A stretch of 64,000 nucleotides of DNA from Pachypanchax playfairii (taxonomy: Eukaryota > Chordata > Actinopteri > Cyprinodontiformes > Aplocheilidae), in contig SSNP01000121.1 in NCBI GenBank assembly GCA_006937955.1, positions 854,722 to 918,721 of the forward strand, read 5' to 3'. The position numbers were made by a program, and so were the translations under genes. The notes under the pieces were generated by a model. The model was not told the DNA's origin. It worked only from the letters and a program-made list of their open reading frames with translations, and searched no databases. Shown piece after piece: positions 12,380-24,144 of the stretch (the stretch's first letter is position 1; every line of letters begins with the position of its first letter).

Positions 12380-12534
12380 GATTCATTGTTAAGTTTCCTT
12401 CGTGTTTTTGTGTTTGTGAGGAGAGAAAAACCTCGCCAAGCCTTCCTGTTGGAGCCAAACAGTTATTACTGTCCCTTCCCCCTGAAACCATGGTAACCGT
12501 AGGAGTAGTGATGTCACCAGAGGATCCCCAAGCA

Positions 12535-12800
12535 GAGAGAGAGAGAAAAAGAAAGACAATGAAGCAAAACAAAGCGAGAGACAGATATGTTGGAGAAATG
12601 TGCAATATCTATGCAGGGTGGAGGAGAAGGGAAGAGGAGGGTGTGAGCTAATAAGAGGAAGAGTGAGTGGAATGCAGACGGTTGAATGGAAGCGATATGG
12701 TGGTAGGAGAAGAGTAATAAAAAGAGTGTAAGGCATGAACGTAAACAGAGGTAAGGAAGGGCTGCTGGAGAAGGAGAGGAGGGACGAAGGCTGACAAAGG
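12535..12800. other. purine-rich tract
   Basis: The plus strand is strongly G/A-biased (GAGAGAGAGAAAAAGAAAG, GGAGGAGAAGGGAAGAGGAGG and similar). Long open frames on the other strand here reflect the S/L/P/F-rich translation of polypyrimidine, not a gene. The flanking 12380-12535 and 12800-14830 hold nothing else I could identify. Confidence 0.7.
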
Positions 12801-14879
12801 TTGACATTTGTACATAAGAGGATAAATGAGGACATTAATGTTGCAGGAGGGAGCTGCTGAGAGCTTAACTGTTTATGTACAGCAGTATTTAAATGAAGGG
12901 GGGGGCATGTCCCTTTTCTGTACCTTCTGAATGCCTTTAGTGTTATCAGGGTGGGACAGATAAATATTCAAACGGGCAATCGCTGAAGTGTCTTGAGTAT
13001 TGTTCAGTGGACAGATCCTGAATCAGTCCTCTGATCTGTATTTGACAGCTACAGTAACGAGGCAGCAGCGATGCCTCGCAGGATCTCCTGCAACAACAGT
13101 GGACGCGCAGCATCGATGTTCCCTAATTGAAACAACACAAACACAAAGCCGCTCTTCTCTTTGAAAAGAGCAACATGCTCTGGGGTTAACTCATCGTTTA
13201 GGCGTGAAGACAAGACGGTGATGAGACGGTTTGTGGCAACACGCGTCCTGCTCTGTGTAACATGCCTCAGCTTGTAGGTCTATAAGGCAGCGCTGGGCTC
13301 TTTGAAATGGTAATGATATCGTTTGAAAGTCCTGCTCTGCAGAGCCTGCACATCATCAGGCTCTTGTGGGGGTGGACGGTGGAGGAAAAGGAAAAAAAAG
13401 AGGGGTGCGGTGGTTCAGGGAGGGAATTGGTGCCTGTTAAAGCAGCAGAGCAGAAATGAAAGTCCATCCTGGTTTGTGTAGCTCTGATTGCCCCAGAGAC
13501 CACGTGGTCCTGCAGGATCAATAAACTTCTTGTGGCCTTTTTTTCAGCCCACAAGGTTCATTATAGGTCAAAAAGTTTGACCCGTGTGTTGATGCTGTTA
13601 GCGCCACTTTTCCTCTCTAAGCAATTTGTTACATTTTTTTAATGTCCATTATTATTATAAGTTTTTTTTTGGTTTGTGAAAAAAGAAATGGTGATGTAGA
13701 AAGATTTCTGGTTATAATTTCCTGAAGAACATTTAGTATCCTGCTCAGTTTTAAGATGAAAGTGTTTGAAATAAAGACAAATATTCAATTTAAACCAGAA
13801 AAATGACTTTTAAGAAAGTAATAAGCAGAAAATAGAAGCAGGCAAACTCACCGAATCTGAAAGAATGATACAAATTACTAAAAGTAATCTGAATCTGACT
13901 CATAATAACACACGAAACATGAGTAATTATCACAGAAACAAGTTTTTAATATGTACAAAATATCCCTCTCCATGACCTTTAAATGACCTTATGGGAACAA
14001 TGTTTTATTCAGTAAAAGGAAGGAAACATTTTGTACAGTACTGATCTGAAACTTAAAACCAAAAAAGGAGACATGATTAAATCTCATCAGTTGAGGTTCA
14101 TGTTTGATATTTCCATCTTGGAATCTGTCTTTAAATGAGCTTTTTATTTTAACTTTCATCCAAACTGACTGACTATCTGCTGTTCCTGCTGCCTCCTCCT
14201 CTTCCTGCCTGTTTGTTTGATGCCTCATCCTTAAATGCACTTCTATACATTTATTTAATTAAGTTGCTTTCTGAGTTTCAGCTGAATCGAAACGTTGTGA
14301 GGAAATTACGTCTTGGAGAACGTTGGCCTGCGATTTTGACCCCATTCTGACATGATGGATCTACTGCTCCACTTCTGCTGGCTCAACACTTGAAAGATCT
14401 GATTTTCATTAGTAAAGAGGACACGCTCTCACACACACATACACACTATCTCCTACTCCATCACACACACACACACGCTGCGACTGATGCATTCAATTCC
14501 TCAGAATGTCCAGTTTTTACATTTTCAGAGTTTATCAGCGCTGAAGTTCCTCCATATAAAGCAGAACTGATCTTCACACACAGAGAGGTGTGTGTTTGTG
14601 TCTGCTGCTGCGTGCTGTATGAATTATTGAGTGTGTTATTTGAGGGACAGCTGGCTCTTGAACACATAAACTGTCTCAGTCAGACACCCAGTTATACAGT
14701 AACAAGATCGAAGAGTCACTAAACAGAAGAGAGGGAGGGGAGGGGGGAAGAGTGGGGGGTGAGAGAATGCCAATCCAATTTCACACTGACTGGTATCTGT
14801 GAGCAATTAGACCAGAAAGTGTTTATATAAGTTAATTAATACAGAGAATAAAGTAAATGAATCTTTCCTGCAAAAGAAG

Positions 14880-15790
14880 ATGAAATTATTTGTGAATTTC
14901 ATCCAGAAAGTGGCATTCATGAGTTTTGAGTCATTACAGAATAAATATGGATTAAGCCGAGAGGATTTCTATAGATATTTACAGGTTAGGCACTACTTTA
15001 ATAATAATATAAAGGCAACATGGGAGAAAAGTGAATTGGGTTTTTTTTACATACTTTTCTAACATTAATTAAATCAATATCACAAAATAACTTAATATCC
15101 AAGATATATAAAGCCATCCAAAAATGTAAACAAACCAACACTGAATATAGATAAAGATTACACACATAAAGATGAGATGGGAAAGAGAACGCAAAGTCCA
15201 GATTTCAAATGAAAGTTGGGAAAAAAATGTGCAAATTACAATGGTGTTCTACTGGATCCAACACATGGCAAGAATTCTGTTGGAATTTCAAAAAAGGCAC
15301 CAAGGTTGTGGAGATTCATGTTGGAGACTCTGTGGATGTTCAGGGGCCAACCACTACCATATCATACTGGTCAAAAGTATGTGAACACATTAATAATGTA
15401 TTTGGCTCTAAACTATTTTGTAATTTTGAAAATGTATACTTGGTTAACGTAAATGTAACAGATTGGAGAAATAAGGATAAGAAGCTGCTTTGGATTCTCC
15501 TTACTGCAAGTAAGAAAGCCATAACCGGAAAATGGTTAAAACCGGACCCTCCAACTACTGAAGAATGGATCAACATTACACAAGAAATTTACAGTATGGA
15601 AAAATTATATTCCAGAGAGACTCTATTTACATCATCTGGTCAAAATGGACTGAATATGTGAAACCCATTAGGTCAGACTTATAATAATTTATTGTATTAC
15701 GAACTGCCTTTTGTATTTACTTTTCACTGGTACTCTTCCTGTTTTTTTGGTTCTATAACTAAAAACTTTTCAATAAAAATGAAAATCACA
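14880..15790 (+). mobile_element. L1-like LINE, 3' end, degraded
   Basis: Pieces of the ORF2 C-terminus survive in two frames. 14880-15062 reads SFESLQNKYGLSREDFYRYL. 15209-15661 ends with LLWILLTASKKAITGKWLKP and PTTEEWINITQEIYSMEKL, a segment typical of fish L1-type ORF2 ends. It is followed by a TAA/TGA-rich tail with AATAAAAATGAAAATC near 15773. Frameshifts show it is dead. Confidence 0.8.
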
Positions 15791-15986
15791 AAATAAGAAA
15801 TTCTTTTTTTTGGGTGATTATCATAAAATTGACACAAGAGACTGGAGTTGTGGTTAAAACATGGATTCCTGCTCTGCTGTTTAAGTCTGATGATATAAAT
15901 GTTGACGGGAGTTAACGGAGGAAGAGAGAAGCTACCGGTGATCCTGCTGTGACTAAACCTTCCTGGTTGTTCACACCTGCGTCTCT

Positions 15987-15988
<2 letters not shown>

Positions 15989-16044
<56 letters not shown>
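15989..16044. repeat. (GT)n microsatellite
   Basis: A pure GT tract of about 56 bases. Confidence 0.95.
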
Positions 16045-16046
<2 letters not shown>

Positions 16047-16547
16047 ACTTCCACCCTCGTAAAGGTAAATTTTGGTTCCTTCCTTCCACCACCACTGGGA
16101 CTGAGCAGGGTGCAGCCTTTGGGTCCCCACTTCCCTCTCTGTAGGAGTTTTCATCCTGCCTTCAGATGTTTGATGTGTGTGTGTGTGTTTAGGTGTGTGC
16201 GTCTAATTTCTCACCACTCTTCATTGTATCTCACTTTTCCCCCCTCGATTAAAACCCATATTAGATCTCAGACATCTCCATGGTAACAAGCGTTAGAAAA
16301 AGAACATAAGGAGCATGCAAAAAGTCAACTAGGACTTTCATACTTGTATTTAATAGAAAACGCTCACGGTTTCTGCTAAAGATTGTGCTGCGTTACCACA
16401 CTGGTCCCCTCAACGCTGGGAGTGCTGACATGTAAAAGCAGTTTTGTGAAGTTTAAATGAGCCGTGTTGTGACTGGGAGGTAAATGTCAGGAGGTTTTCA
16501 GCCGGAAACCTTCGCCACAAGAATGTGACCGCTGGATGAGGAGAGAA

Positions 16548-16720
16548 TCGATATGGAATCTGAGGGAAAAAGGAGGCTGAAAGGAGGAGGGGGGGGGGGT
16601 GAGGAAGAGGAGGAGGAGGGAGGGAGGGGTGGTTGTTGCTGCAGGTGAAAAAGGAAAACGACAGCAAAAGGAGGAGGACGGGCAGAAGAGATGGAGAAAA
16701 GGAAAGAACTGAGAGCTGTA
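16548..16720. other. G-rich polypurine tract
   Basis: The plus strand contains GGAGGAGGGGGGGGGGTGAGG, then AGGAGGAGGAGGGAGGGAGGG and GGAGGAGGACGGGCAG. Several closely spaced runs of three or more G make G-quadruplex or triplex formation possible. There is no gene. Confidence 0.7.
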
Positions 16721-17951
16721 CGGTTTGTAAGGACGGGGTCGACCTCTGACATTAATCTGCTTGTGTGTGTCGCTTTTCACACTTTATATGTCTTTATACT
16801 TTATGACCTGAAAAATGTATTAAAAATGAATCAACTGGGACTTTTTCTCAGTGTATTCTGTGTGTTTTATTATGTTCAGTAACATACAAAATAAAAATAA
16901 AACATTATATATTCTGATCATTTTACAGGATGTTGGAATGTTTTGTTTAAATCTTATCCACGCCTCTGATAAAAGATTAAAAAATGGATCCAATCTGAAA
17001 TAAATCATCTTGCTGTAAATAAATAGCAGCTTTCAAAAGGTGGAGATTTAAATTTTAAATTCCTTCCGTTTTTTTTTTAGGATCAGCCGTCACTCCAGCA
17101 GAGTTCAGCCCAGGAGAAAAATGATTGAACACCTGAAGTCGTGCAGGTTACTCTCATAATTATTATAATGTCAAAGTGCAGCGTCCACGATCACTCAGAG
17201 GGAGATGAACAAATATAATCAACATTGGAATAAAAAGAAGCTTTTTACAGTCTAAAAAGAATGAAAACTCTTTGAAGTGATCGTACAAGCAAAAACTCGA
17301 CCTTTAAGAATATTTTTCTTCTTTCAGACAAGTTATGGATAGAAAAAAAGACTGAAAAAGAATAAATAGAGTTCTGTAAAAAGACAAAAAGTCAAAGTTT
17401 ATATTTGATGAAAGTCTTGTCTGAAACTCTGAAGCAGGAAGATTTAAAAAAAAGAAAAATCTTCAACAGTCGTGAAACTGAAAGATGTTCTGAGTGAAAC
17501 TGCTTTTGAAATTTGCAACAAGACAATGTCAGAAAGTCAAGCAAAACAAGTTCAAACCTCTTGTTAAAAATTGATAAAAGTGTGACAACTATCCTTTCAA
17601 ACTTTTTTTTTCCCGGAGAAAAACCTCAAATTTGTTGTTACAACTTCCGAAATGACAGAAAAACCATTTGTTTTTTTCTTGGAGTTGTACAAACGTCACG
17701 CTTCATCTGCAGGCTCAGTTTGAAGGATCAAACATTTCTTCTTCTTCTAAAGAAAACCACCCGTTTTCATGTTGGGTTTTTGCTTCTCTCAGCATTTTGT
17801 TCAAATTCCTGCAAGAGAATTTTGATTGTTCAGCTGAAAACATTAAGACATGGTTCAAATACAGAGCAATTTAGGTGAAATTGATGTTTTTCTTTAGCAG
17901 CTTTGCTCTTGGTAAAGAAAATAATACAAAACCCATGATGGCTGCCCTGTT

Positions 17952-18950
17952 AAAAGTGCAATGTGGAGTTTTTTTCCCAGAGGGCGCCACTGAGGCGAAA
18001 AACATGTGTTGCATCTTTAAGTCCCGCCCCTCTGTTTCCGTGATGTGATCTCAAGCATCGGCTCTCAAATATGCACATACGCCACCTTTGTTACGATGGA
18101 CACTTCATTAGTAAGTTACATTTGTAGAATTTAAAGGTACTATAGGTAAAGGTTTAATGTCCCACTGATGTTGAAATTAAAGTCAGATTGTAACAGATCT
18201 CGATCTCAGTCGGCTGGGTGGTAGCTAGTTTTGGTCATTTTAAAAAACGCTGGCCCAGACCGGAATCCCACGTCCAGACTTCCTGGTTCCATAACGAATC
18301 ACATGTGAGTCTGCAAGGTTGCCAAGTCTTCAACACAAGCAGCTGTAATTCCACAACAAGCAGCAAAAAGTAAGAAACCACCACATCCTTCCAACTGATC
18401 AGCCGAGCTGCACGTGACGGGGCGTTCAAACACACTTAGGAAAACTCAACGCTGAACAAATAGACCTTTAGATATTCCCCCAAATTGAACAAATACAAGA
18501 GAAACTAAACGAGGATCAACATCAGAACTGGCAACCCAACAGAAAAATCAGGGAGGGGAGGGGGTGAGTGGCAGATGTTTTTTTTCTACATGAACTGCAG
18601 GATTCAGATTTGACAACAAGGTCTAATTCTTAACTGTTTATTTACTTATTTTAATAGTTTCAGTTTCAAATGCCTTCAAAGCATTGTAAACAATTCATAA
18701 AAGCCGTCCGGATATATCGTCGGATATATTGCACACTTGGTTCATTAACAGGTGTACTATGCAGATGTAGAACGCTATTGGCTAATGCTGGGCAGCGCTC
18801 AGCGCTGGGGTGGGGTGGGGGGGCTTTGAGAAAGAAAAACATTTGATGTTTTCCCTACATTATATTGCAGAACTATCAATTTTATGGAATTTTTTAAAAA
18901 AAATCATACATAACTCCTGAAAAGAGGAAAACACTAGACCGCAGCTTTAA
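17952..18950. repeat. probable dispersed non-coding repeat
   Basis: The left part has CCCAGAGGGCGCCACTGAGG and CTTTAAGTCCCGCCCC, resembling repeats scattered in fish genomes. I could not define its borders. No coding segment was seen in 15800-17950 or 17950-19930 outside the items listed. Confidence 0.3.
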
Positions 18951-19932
18951 ACAGCTTCATAATGATGTTCATATTCTGACATCATGAGATCAACCAAACG
19001 ACTGATCAACTGTTGCATCAGCAAAATAAAGTTCAGTGTTTTTGGCGTATAACCCTTCAGTTATCATCTGGCAGAGCCCCCCCCAACCCCCACACACCCT
19101 TTGATAATTTTCTGGAGGCACCCCTGACAAGAACAGCACAAGAAAGACAGCCAGCAAGGGTGTCTTATTTTATTCTGAAGGTTTAAAATTCAGGAAGTTG
19201 CTCAAAACAACAGTTATTAAATTTATTGACAGTAATTGATATTTAATTGTGTTAACAAAAACAGTTTTTAGCTGTTCAATGAAAAATATTTAAAAACTGA
19301 TCAGTTTTGGTTGAAAGATGCAGACAATCTACTGCAGTTAGTGTGTTTCCTGCTAATTAATACAAATATTCATCTGCAATGAAGGCATCTCGGGAGACAA
19401 GGGTGTGTGCCTGTGTGCGTGCACGTGTGTGATGCGCAGACAGAAGGGTGGGCGGAGTGGGAGCTAGACTGAAAGAATTACATCTGTTTCAGGTCAGCAA
19501 AAATCCAACACAGCAAGACTAAAGAGGCGGTAAAGATGGTGCCAAAAAAACAAGTATGTACACATTTCACTTGTTCAGCTGTGAAGTATGAAACACGCAC
19601 AGGGATTCAAACACGGGCGCCATCCCAGTTCTCATCTCCACTCCAAACATGACTGAGATCATCAGAGATAGAGTTTCTAACAAAAACAATTATCACAGCA
19701 TCATGTTGAATCAGCAGATAAACACACTCTCCATCCATACAGAGTGGATGTTAATGAGGATGCAGATCAGCCGTTTCAAAGTGCTCCAGGTTCTTATCTG
19801 CTTCCACTACAGGAGAGCAGGTCAGACAGTAGAGCAACACTGCCGCTCAGTGGCTCATGCACGAGCTGCACAAAGCCGAGTGAAGAGAGTCAGGCTGCAG
19901 GGCAGGCTGTTCAGGGTGACGTCTCATTGGAC

Positions 19933-20956
19933 TTAAAGAGGCCCTTCCATTAAAAACAGTTTTTCTGAGGTTTCTGTTGAATATTTTAGCTCCACAGGTG
20001 TTCTTATCTTCATAGTGGGTGTGAAAACAGGTCAATAACTTCTCTTTCAGTTTTTATCTCTCAAACTACGCAGATGGTGATAACACCCGAGTTCTCCCGA
20101 GTTTGAACGGCCTGTATCTGTTTCATCACAACTCCTTTGTTTGTTCAGCAGCTCCTGCAGTTGAAACCACACCTAGCATGCTGCTGGCTAAAAGCTGTTA
20201 GCATAACGTAGCAAACAGGAAGACACAATGTCTGACGTTGCCATGCGCAGCGGGGCAGGAAACAGTATACCTTGCTCTCATAGGCTAGTTTGTTAGCCAA
20301 TCAGAGTCCAGCAAATTCGAATAATGAATATGAACGAGCTGCTGCTAAAGCCTGACGGAAGGAGCCGGAACCACCTGAATTTTAATGCAGACAGATTGAA
20401 AGGTCTGTTAATCAGTGTTTCAGTGAAGAGGAGTTTGTCAGCTGATCACATCTGCAGTCACCTGTTGGGGAAGCAGCATCAGAGGAAGTGACATGAAGAG
20501 GCTGAACAGATGGATAAGGAGAACTGATTCTGTCCTGGAGACTGAACTGGAGTCTCTTGGGTTGATTGTCCAAAGGAGGATGAAGAACATGATGGAAAAC
20601 CCTCATCATCCTCTTCAGAACACAGTAACTCAACAACAGAGTGTCTTCAGTCAGAAGATTCTTCATAATCCACTGCAGCACAGACGCTACAGGAGATCCT
20701 TCCTGTCCACACCTAGAACCCTCTACAGGAGATCCTTCCTGTCCACAGCTAGAACCCTCTACAATAGCTCCCTGAAAAAGAACTGAGCTACAACAACACT
20801 TGAATTTCCCTTCGGGGATTAATAAAGTATTTTTGATTTTGATTTGATTTGATTTGATTTCCTGATGTTTTTTAGATATAAAATGTTTCATATTACTGGT
20901 TAATACTTAAGAAATAACCACAAAGTCCTGAAATTTGTCTGAAATGGCCTCTTTAA
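19933..20956 (+). mobile_element. TTAA family 1, full copy interrupted by a LINE fragment
   Basis: The left half (TTAAAGAGGCCCTTCCATT) and the right half (GAAATGGCCTCTTTAA) align with the copy at 11189. The join falls inside AATCAGTGTTTCCTGATG, where about 440 bases have been inserted (20422-20860). Confidence 0.85.
20422..20860 (+). mobile_element. 5'-truncated non-LTR retrotransposon 3' end, nested
   Basis: The frame at 20493-20786 reads MKRLNRWIRRTDSVLETELE and ends RRSFLSTARTLYNSSL, like the C-terminus of a LINE reverse-transcriptase ORF. It is followed by TTGAATTTCCCTTCGGGGAT, TTAATAAAGTA and a (TTTGA)n tail. A direct duplication of about 20 codons (CTACAGGAGATCCTTCCTGTC twice) sits near its end. 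It interrupts the TTAA element at 19933-20956, so it is the younger of the two. Confidence 0.8.
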
Positions 20957-21833
20957 ATGTATGGAAATGGACTACTGTTACCATAATGAGGATTGTGTCT
21001 TAATCAAAGCAGATGAAAAGATCATCTGCAATCAAACTCTCAGCTTGTTGTAAAACGAGAGCTGATTATTGCTGAACAGGCACGTTGTGGCCAAAATATT
21101 TCATCAGCCATTTCAGCGAGACACAGACGAGCTACACGGTTATTTTAAAAAGAGCCAGAATTCATTTGAACTGTAATGCTCATGTGTCACCTGGCTGTGG
21201 GACTGTGACAGCTGACGTCCTCGTGAGACCAGAAAGCAGTGAACAGCCTCCAGGTCTATCTTTCAACCTGCACTCCAATCAAGTCCTGCAGTGAAATCAC
21301 AGCACTGACCTCCAAATGTACATCCAGACAGACAGAAGCTCTAAACTGATGCAAGATTTAGGATTTATTCAGAATCAAAAAACTTTTTTTTTTCTTTAAG
21401 TTTGACATTTTTGGTTTCTGATTATTTTGAATTTTTCTGCCTGAGATTTATTGTAACTGTGCAAAGGTTTTTATGCAGGTGTGAAAAAAAAAAATCAGCA
21501 TTTGGTGTTTCCATCCTTCACTTTCATTTCAGAAACAGTTCTTCAGCGTAAACCCGCTGAAGCTCTGGAGTTTCATGAAATTGTTGTATTTTTTAGTTTT
21601 TTTTTTTAATTGTTGAACAGCACTTTGGTCAGCTGTCAAGTTGAATGTTAAAGTTGACTTGACTTACAGTCTGATTAACTGATTGAACCAAAACACTGAA
21701 ACATAGTCATTAATTATCAGGCTGAAACGAACATCATTGAAGGAAAAGGAAAAACTGAGCTTTTCAACGTTTCATTTTTTAAAACTTTGTTGTCATAATT
21801 CTAACACTAATGTGACTTTACTACACTCTCAGA

Positions 21834-22259
21834 AATAGAGGTACGAGACAAGGACATTTTTGTACCTATAGGTAAATTGTTTTAATACTCCCAGCGACAA
21901 GAAGGGTACAAATTCTTGTCGCTGGGGGTGTACCCTGTAGTCCAGGTCCATTTGTACCTTATGAAGTTGTTCCACTAAAACAGTAAAATTATGCCACATT
22001 TTGAAGTCTTAAACCAACATTCTGAAACATAATATTGAAAATGATGGATGAAACTTAATAAAATGGAGATAACCAGCTTTGGTCAGGGTTGCAGGTGCAG
22101 CTGAAATGGTACAAATTTGTACTTTATATCAATTTGAACACTCAAAGGGGCATTTCTGGCCTTTTAAAGACCAATATTGTACTTTTATGGGAAGATTTTA
22201 AAACAATTTACTTATAGGTACAAAAATGTCCTTGTCTCGTACCTCTATTTCTGAGAGTG
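21834..22259. mobile_element. TA-flanked MITE with 61-bp inverted ends
   Basis: The ends are CACTCTCAGAAATAGAGG and its inverse, matching over 61 bases with one difference that I can see. TA lies directly outside at 21832-21833 and 22260-22261. There is no transposase. TA flanks suggest mobilisation by a Tc1/mariner-type enzyme. An internal hairpin lies at 21890-21926. Confidence 0.85.
21890..21926. repeat. perfect 14-bp hairpin inside the MITE
   Basis: CCCAGCGACAAGAA (21890-21903), a nine-base loop, then TTCTTGTCGCTGGG (21913-21926), fully complementary. Confidence 0.9.
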
Positions 22260-22262
22260 TAT

Positions 22263-22342
22263 CGGCCGGAAATAAATTCCTTGTATGTGTTTGCTCACAT
22301 ACTTGGCCAATAAACACGATTCTGATTCTGATTCTGATTCTA
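22263..22342 (+). mobile_element. retroposon 3' tail with (ATTCTG)n
   Basis: The sequence AATTCCTTGTATGTGTTTGC, CACATACTTGGCCAATAAA and four GATTCT units is the common 3' tail of a fish non-LTR element. It begins right after the MITE end. Confidence 0.6.
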
Positions 22343-23213
22343 TAACAACAGAGATTTACATTTCATTGCAAGAAAAAGACAAAATGAGACAATGTGTCTG
22401 AAAACATCCAGAAAATGTTCTAATTATATTATAATTTCCTTCTTGGCTGTTGTTTTAGTTTATATACAGTAGTTTTGCTGCTCTTCCAGATGGTGAAGAC
22501 TAAACTGTCTCTTCCTGTCTTCCTCCTGCCAGATCCATGATTAGGACTCTGCTGGTTCAGAGAGACAAACACAAATATTCACAGAGGAAAAGTGTCGCTT
22601 CATTGAGATTTTTTTGGAAGCACATTAACACTGAATATGGTAATTTTGATTAGTTATTTTCTTGCAAATTTGTTGGAGGAAAAAATACCAATTACAAAGC
22701 ATTTTGTTTGTTTGCTTTGTATTTTACTCCCTGTTAGAGTTTTACTATTAACAAACAAAACACATCAGCTGACATGAGAAAAGATGTTCAGCAATTCTGG
22801 AATTTTATTCTTCCACTTGTTCCTCTTTCTCTATTACGGCATGTTTTCTCTGTGTCGTTGTGATTATCAGTTTCCTGCTTTGTTTGTTTTTCATATTCTA
22901 ATCTCACAGAAGAAACGCATGAACTTCACATGTACAAAGCATGGAAACATGTTCAATCTGTATAATTTTTGAGGAAAAATCTGATGAACTTCACATGTTT
23001 TCACACGTGAAAACACATTTAATTAGCACATGAAAAGTGTTTTCTGCCTGTGAAACATGTGACTTTGGAACATTTTTAACACGTTAATGTGATTACATGA
23101 AAAAAGCATGATCAATTAATTGGTTGTCTCCAAAAATTTAAAGTAGAACATCTAGAATTGTAAAGACAAAACATTTTGACTGATTGACCAGTTAATTAGG
23201 ACAATTATTGCAT

Positions 23214-23779
23214 TTAAAGAGGCCCTTCCATTAAAATGTTTTTTCGGAGGTTTCTGTTGAATATTTTAGCTCCACAGGTGTTCTTACCTTCATAGTGGGT
23301 GTGAAAACAGGTCAACAACTTCTCTTTCAGTTTTAATCTCTCAAACTACGCAGGTGGCTCTCCTGAGTTTAAACGGCCTGTATCTGTTTCGTAACAACTC
23401 ATTTGTTTGTTAGTATTCAGCAGCTCCCGCAGTTGAAACCACGCCTAGCATGCTGCTGGCTAAAAGCTGTAGCATAACATAGCAAACAGGAAGAGACTAT
23501 GTCTGCTGCTGCCATGCGCAGCGGGGCAGGAAACAGGAAGCCATGCTCTCATAGGCTAGTTTGTTAGCCAATCTGAGTCCAGCAAATTTGAATAATGAAT
23601 ATTAATGAGTTGTAGCCTGGAAGCCTGACGAAACCAGACAAATTTTGATGCAGAGAGTTTGAAAGGTCTGTTAATCAGTGTTTCCTAATGTTTTTTAGAC
23701 ATAAAATGTTTCATATTACAGGTTAATACTTGAGAAATAACCACAAAATCATGGAATTACTGTGAAATGGCCTCGTTAA
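23214..23779 (+). mobile_element. TTAA family 1, full copy (566 bp)
   Basis: It is bounded by TTAA on both sides, starting TTAAAGAGGCCCTTCCATT and ending GAAATGGCCTCGTTAA, with the same interior as the copy at 11189. Confidence 0.85.
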
Positions 23780-24144
23780 AAAAATAATCTACATTCATAT
23801 TATAATCCAGTTTACAGGTTGGTTCATCTGTGGGCAGCAAAGTCTTGTACATGTCACATCACGCTCTTGTGTTGACTTTTTACCTAATATGACGTCATCT
23901 TTCGCATTTTTTTTGTATTTTGGCAAAAAAAAAAAAAAAACAGAACCCAAATAAAATTTACTAAAATGTCTAACCGAATTTATATGTTTCTAATATACTT
24001 TACTGCTTAAATTATTTTTGCGTTTTGTTTTTTGTGTTATACATAAACAGGTTAATCTGCAGTCTGATAAGAAATGATCCATCCTTTAATTATCTCTTTG
24101 CAGCTCTGAATACCTTTTACTCAGTGCCAATCTGTTGTTTATGC

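Noticed and set aside
12389..12835. 148-codon minus-strand open frame rich in S, L, P and F
   Set aside because: It is the translation of a polypyrimidine strand with overlapping open frames in other registers and no domain.
15724..16286. T/H- and C/V-rich open frames around 15990-16044 and 44024-44254
   Set aside because: They come from CA/GT microsatellites.
19535..19552. ATG followed by five codons (MVPKKQ) and a GTATGT donor
   Set aside because: It is too short to support as a first exon, and no downstream plus-strand exon was found before the minisatellite.
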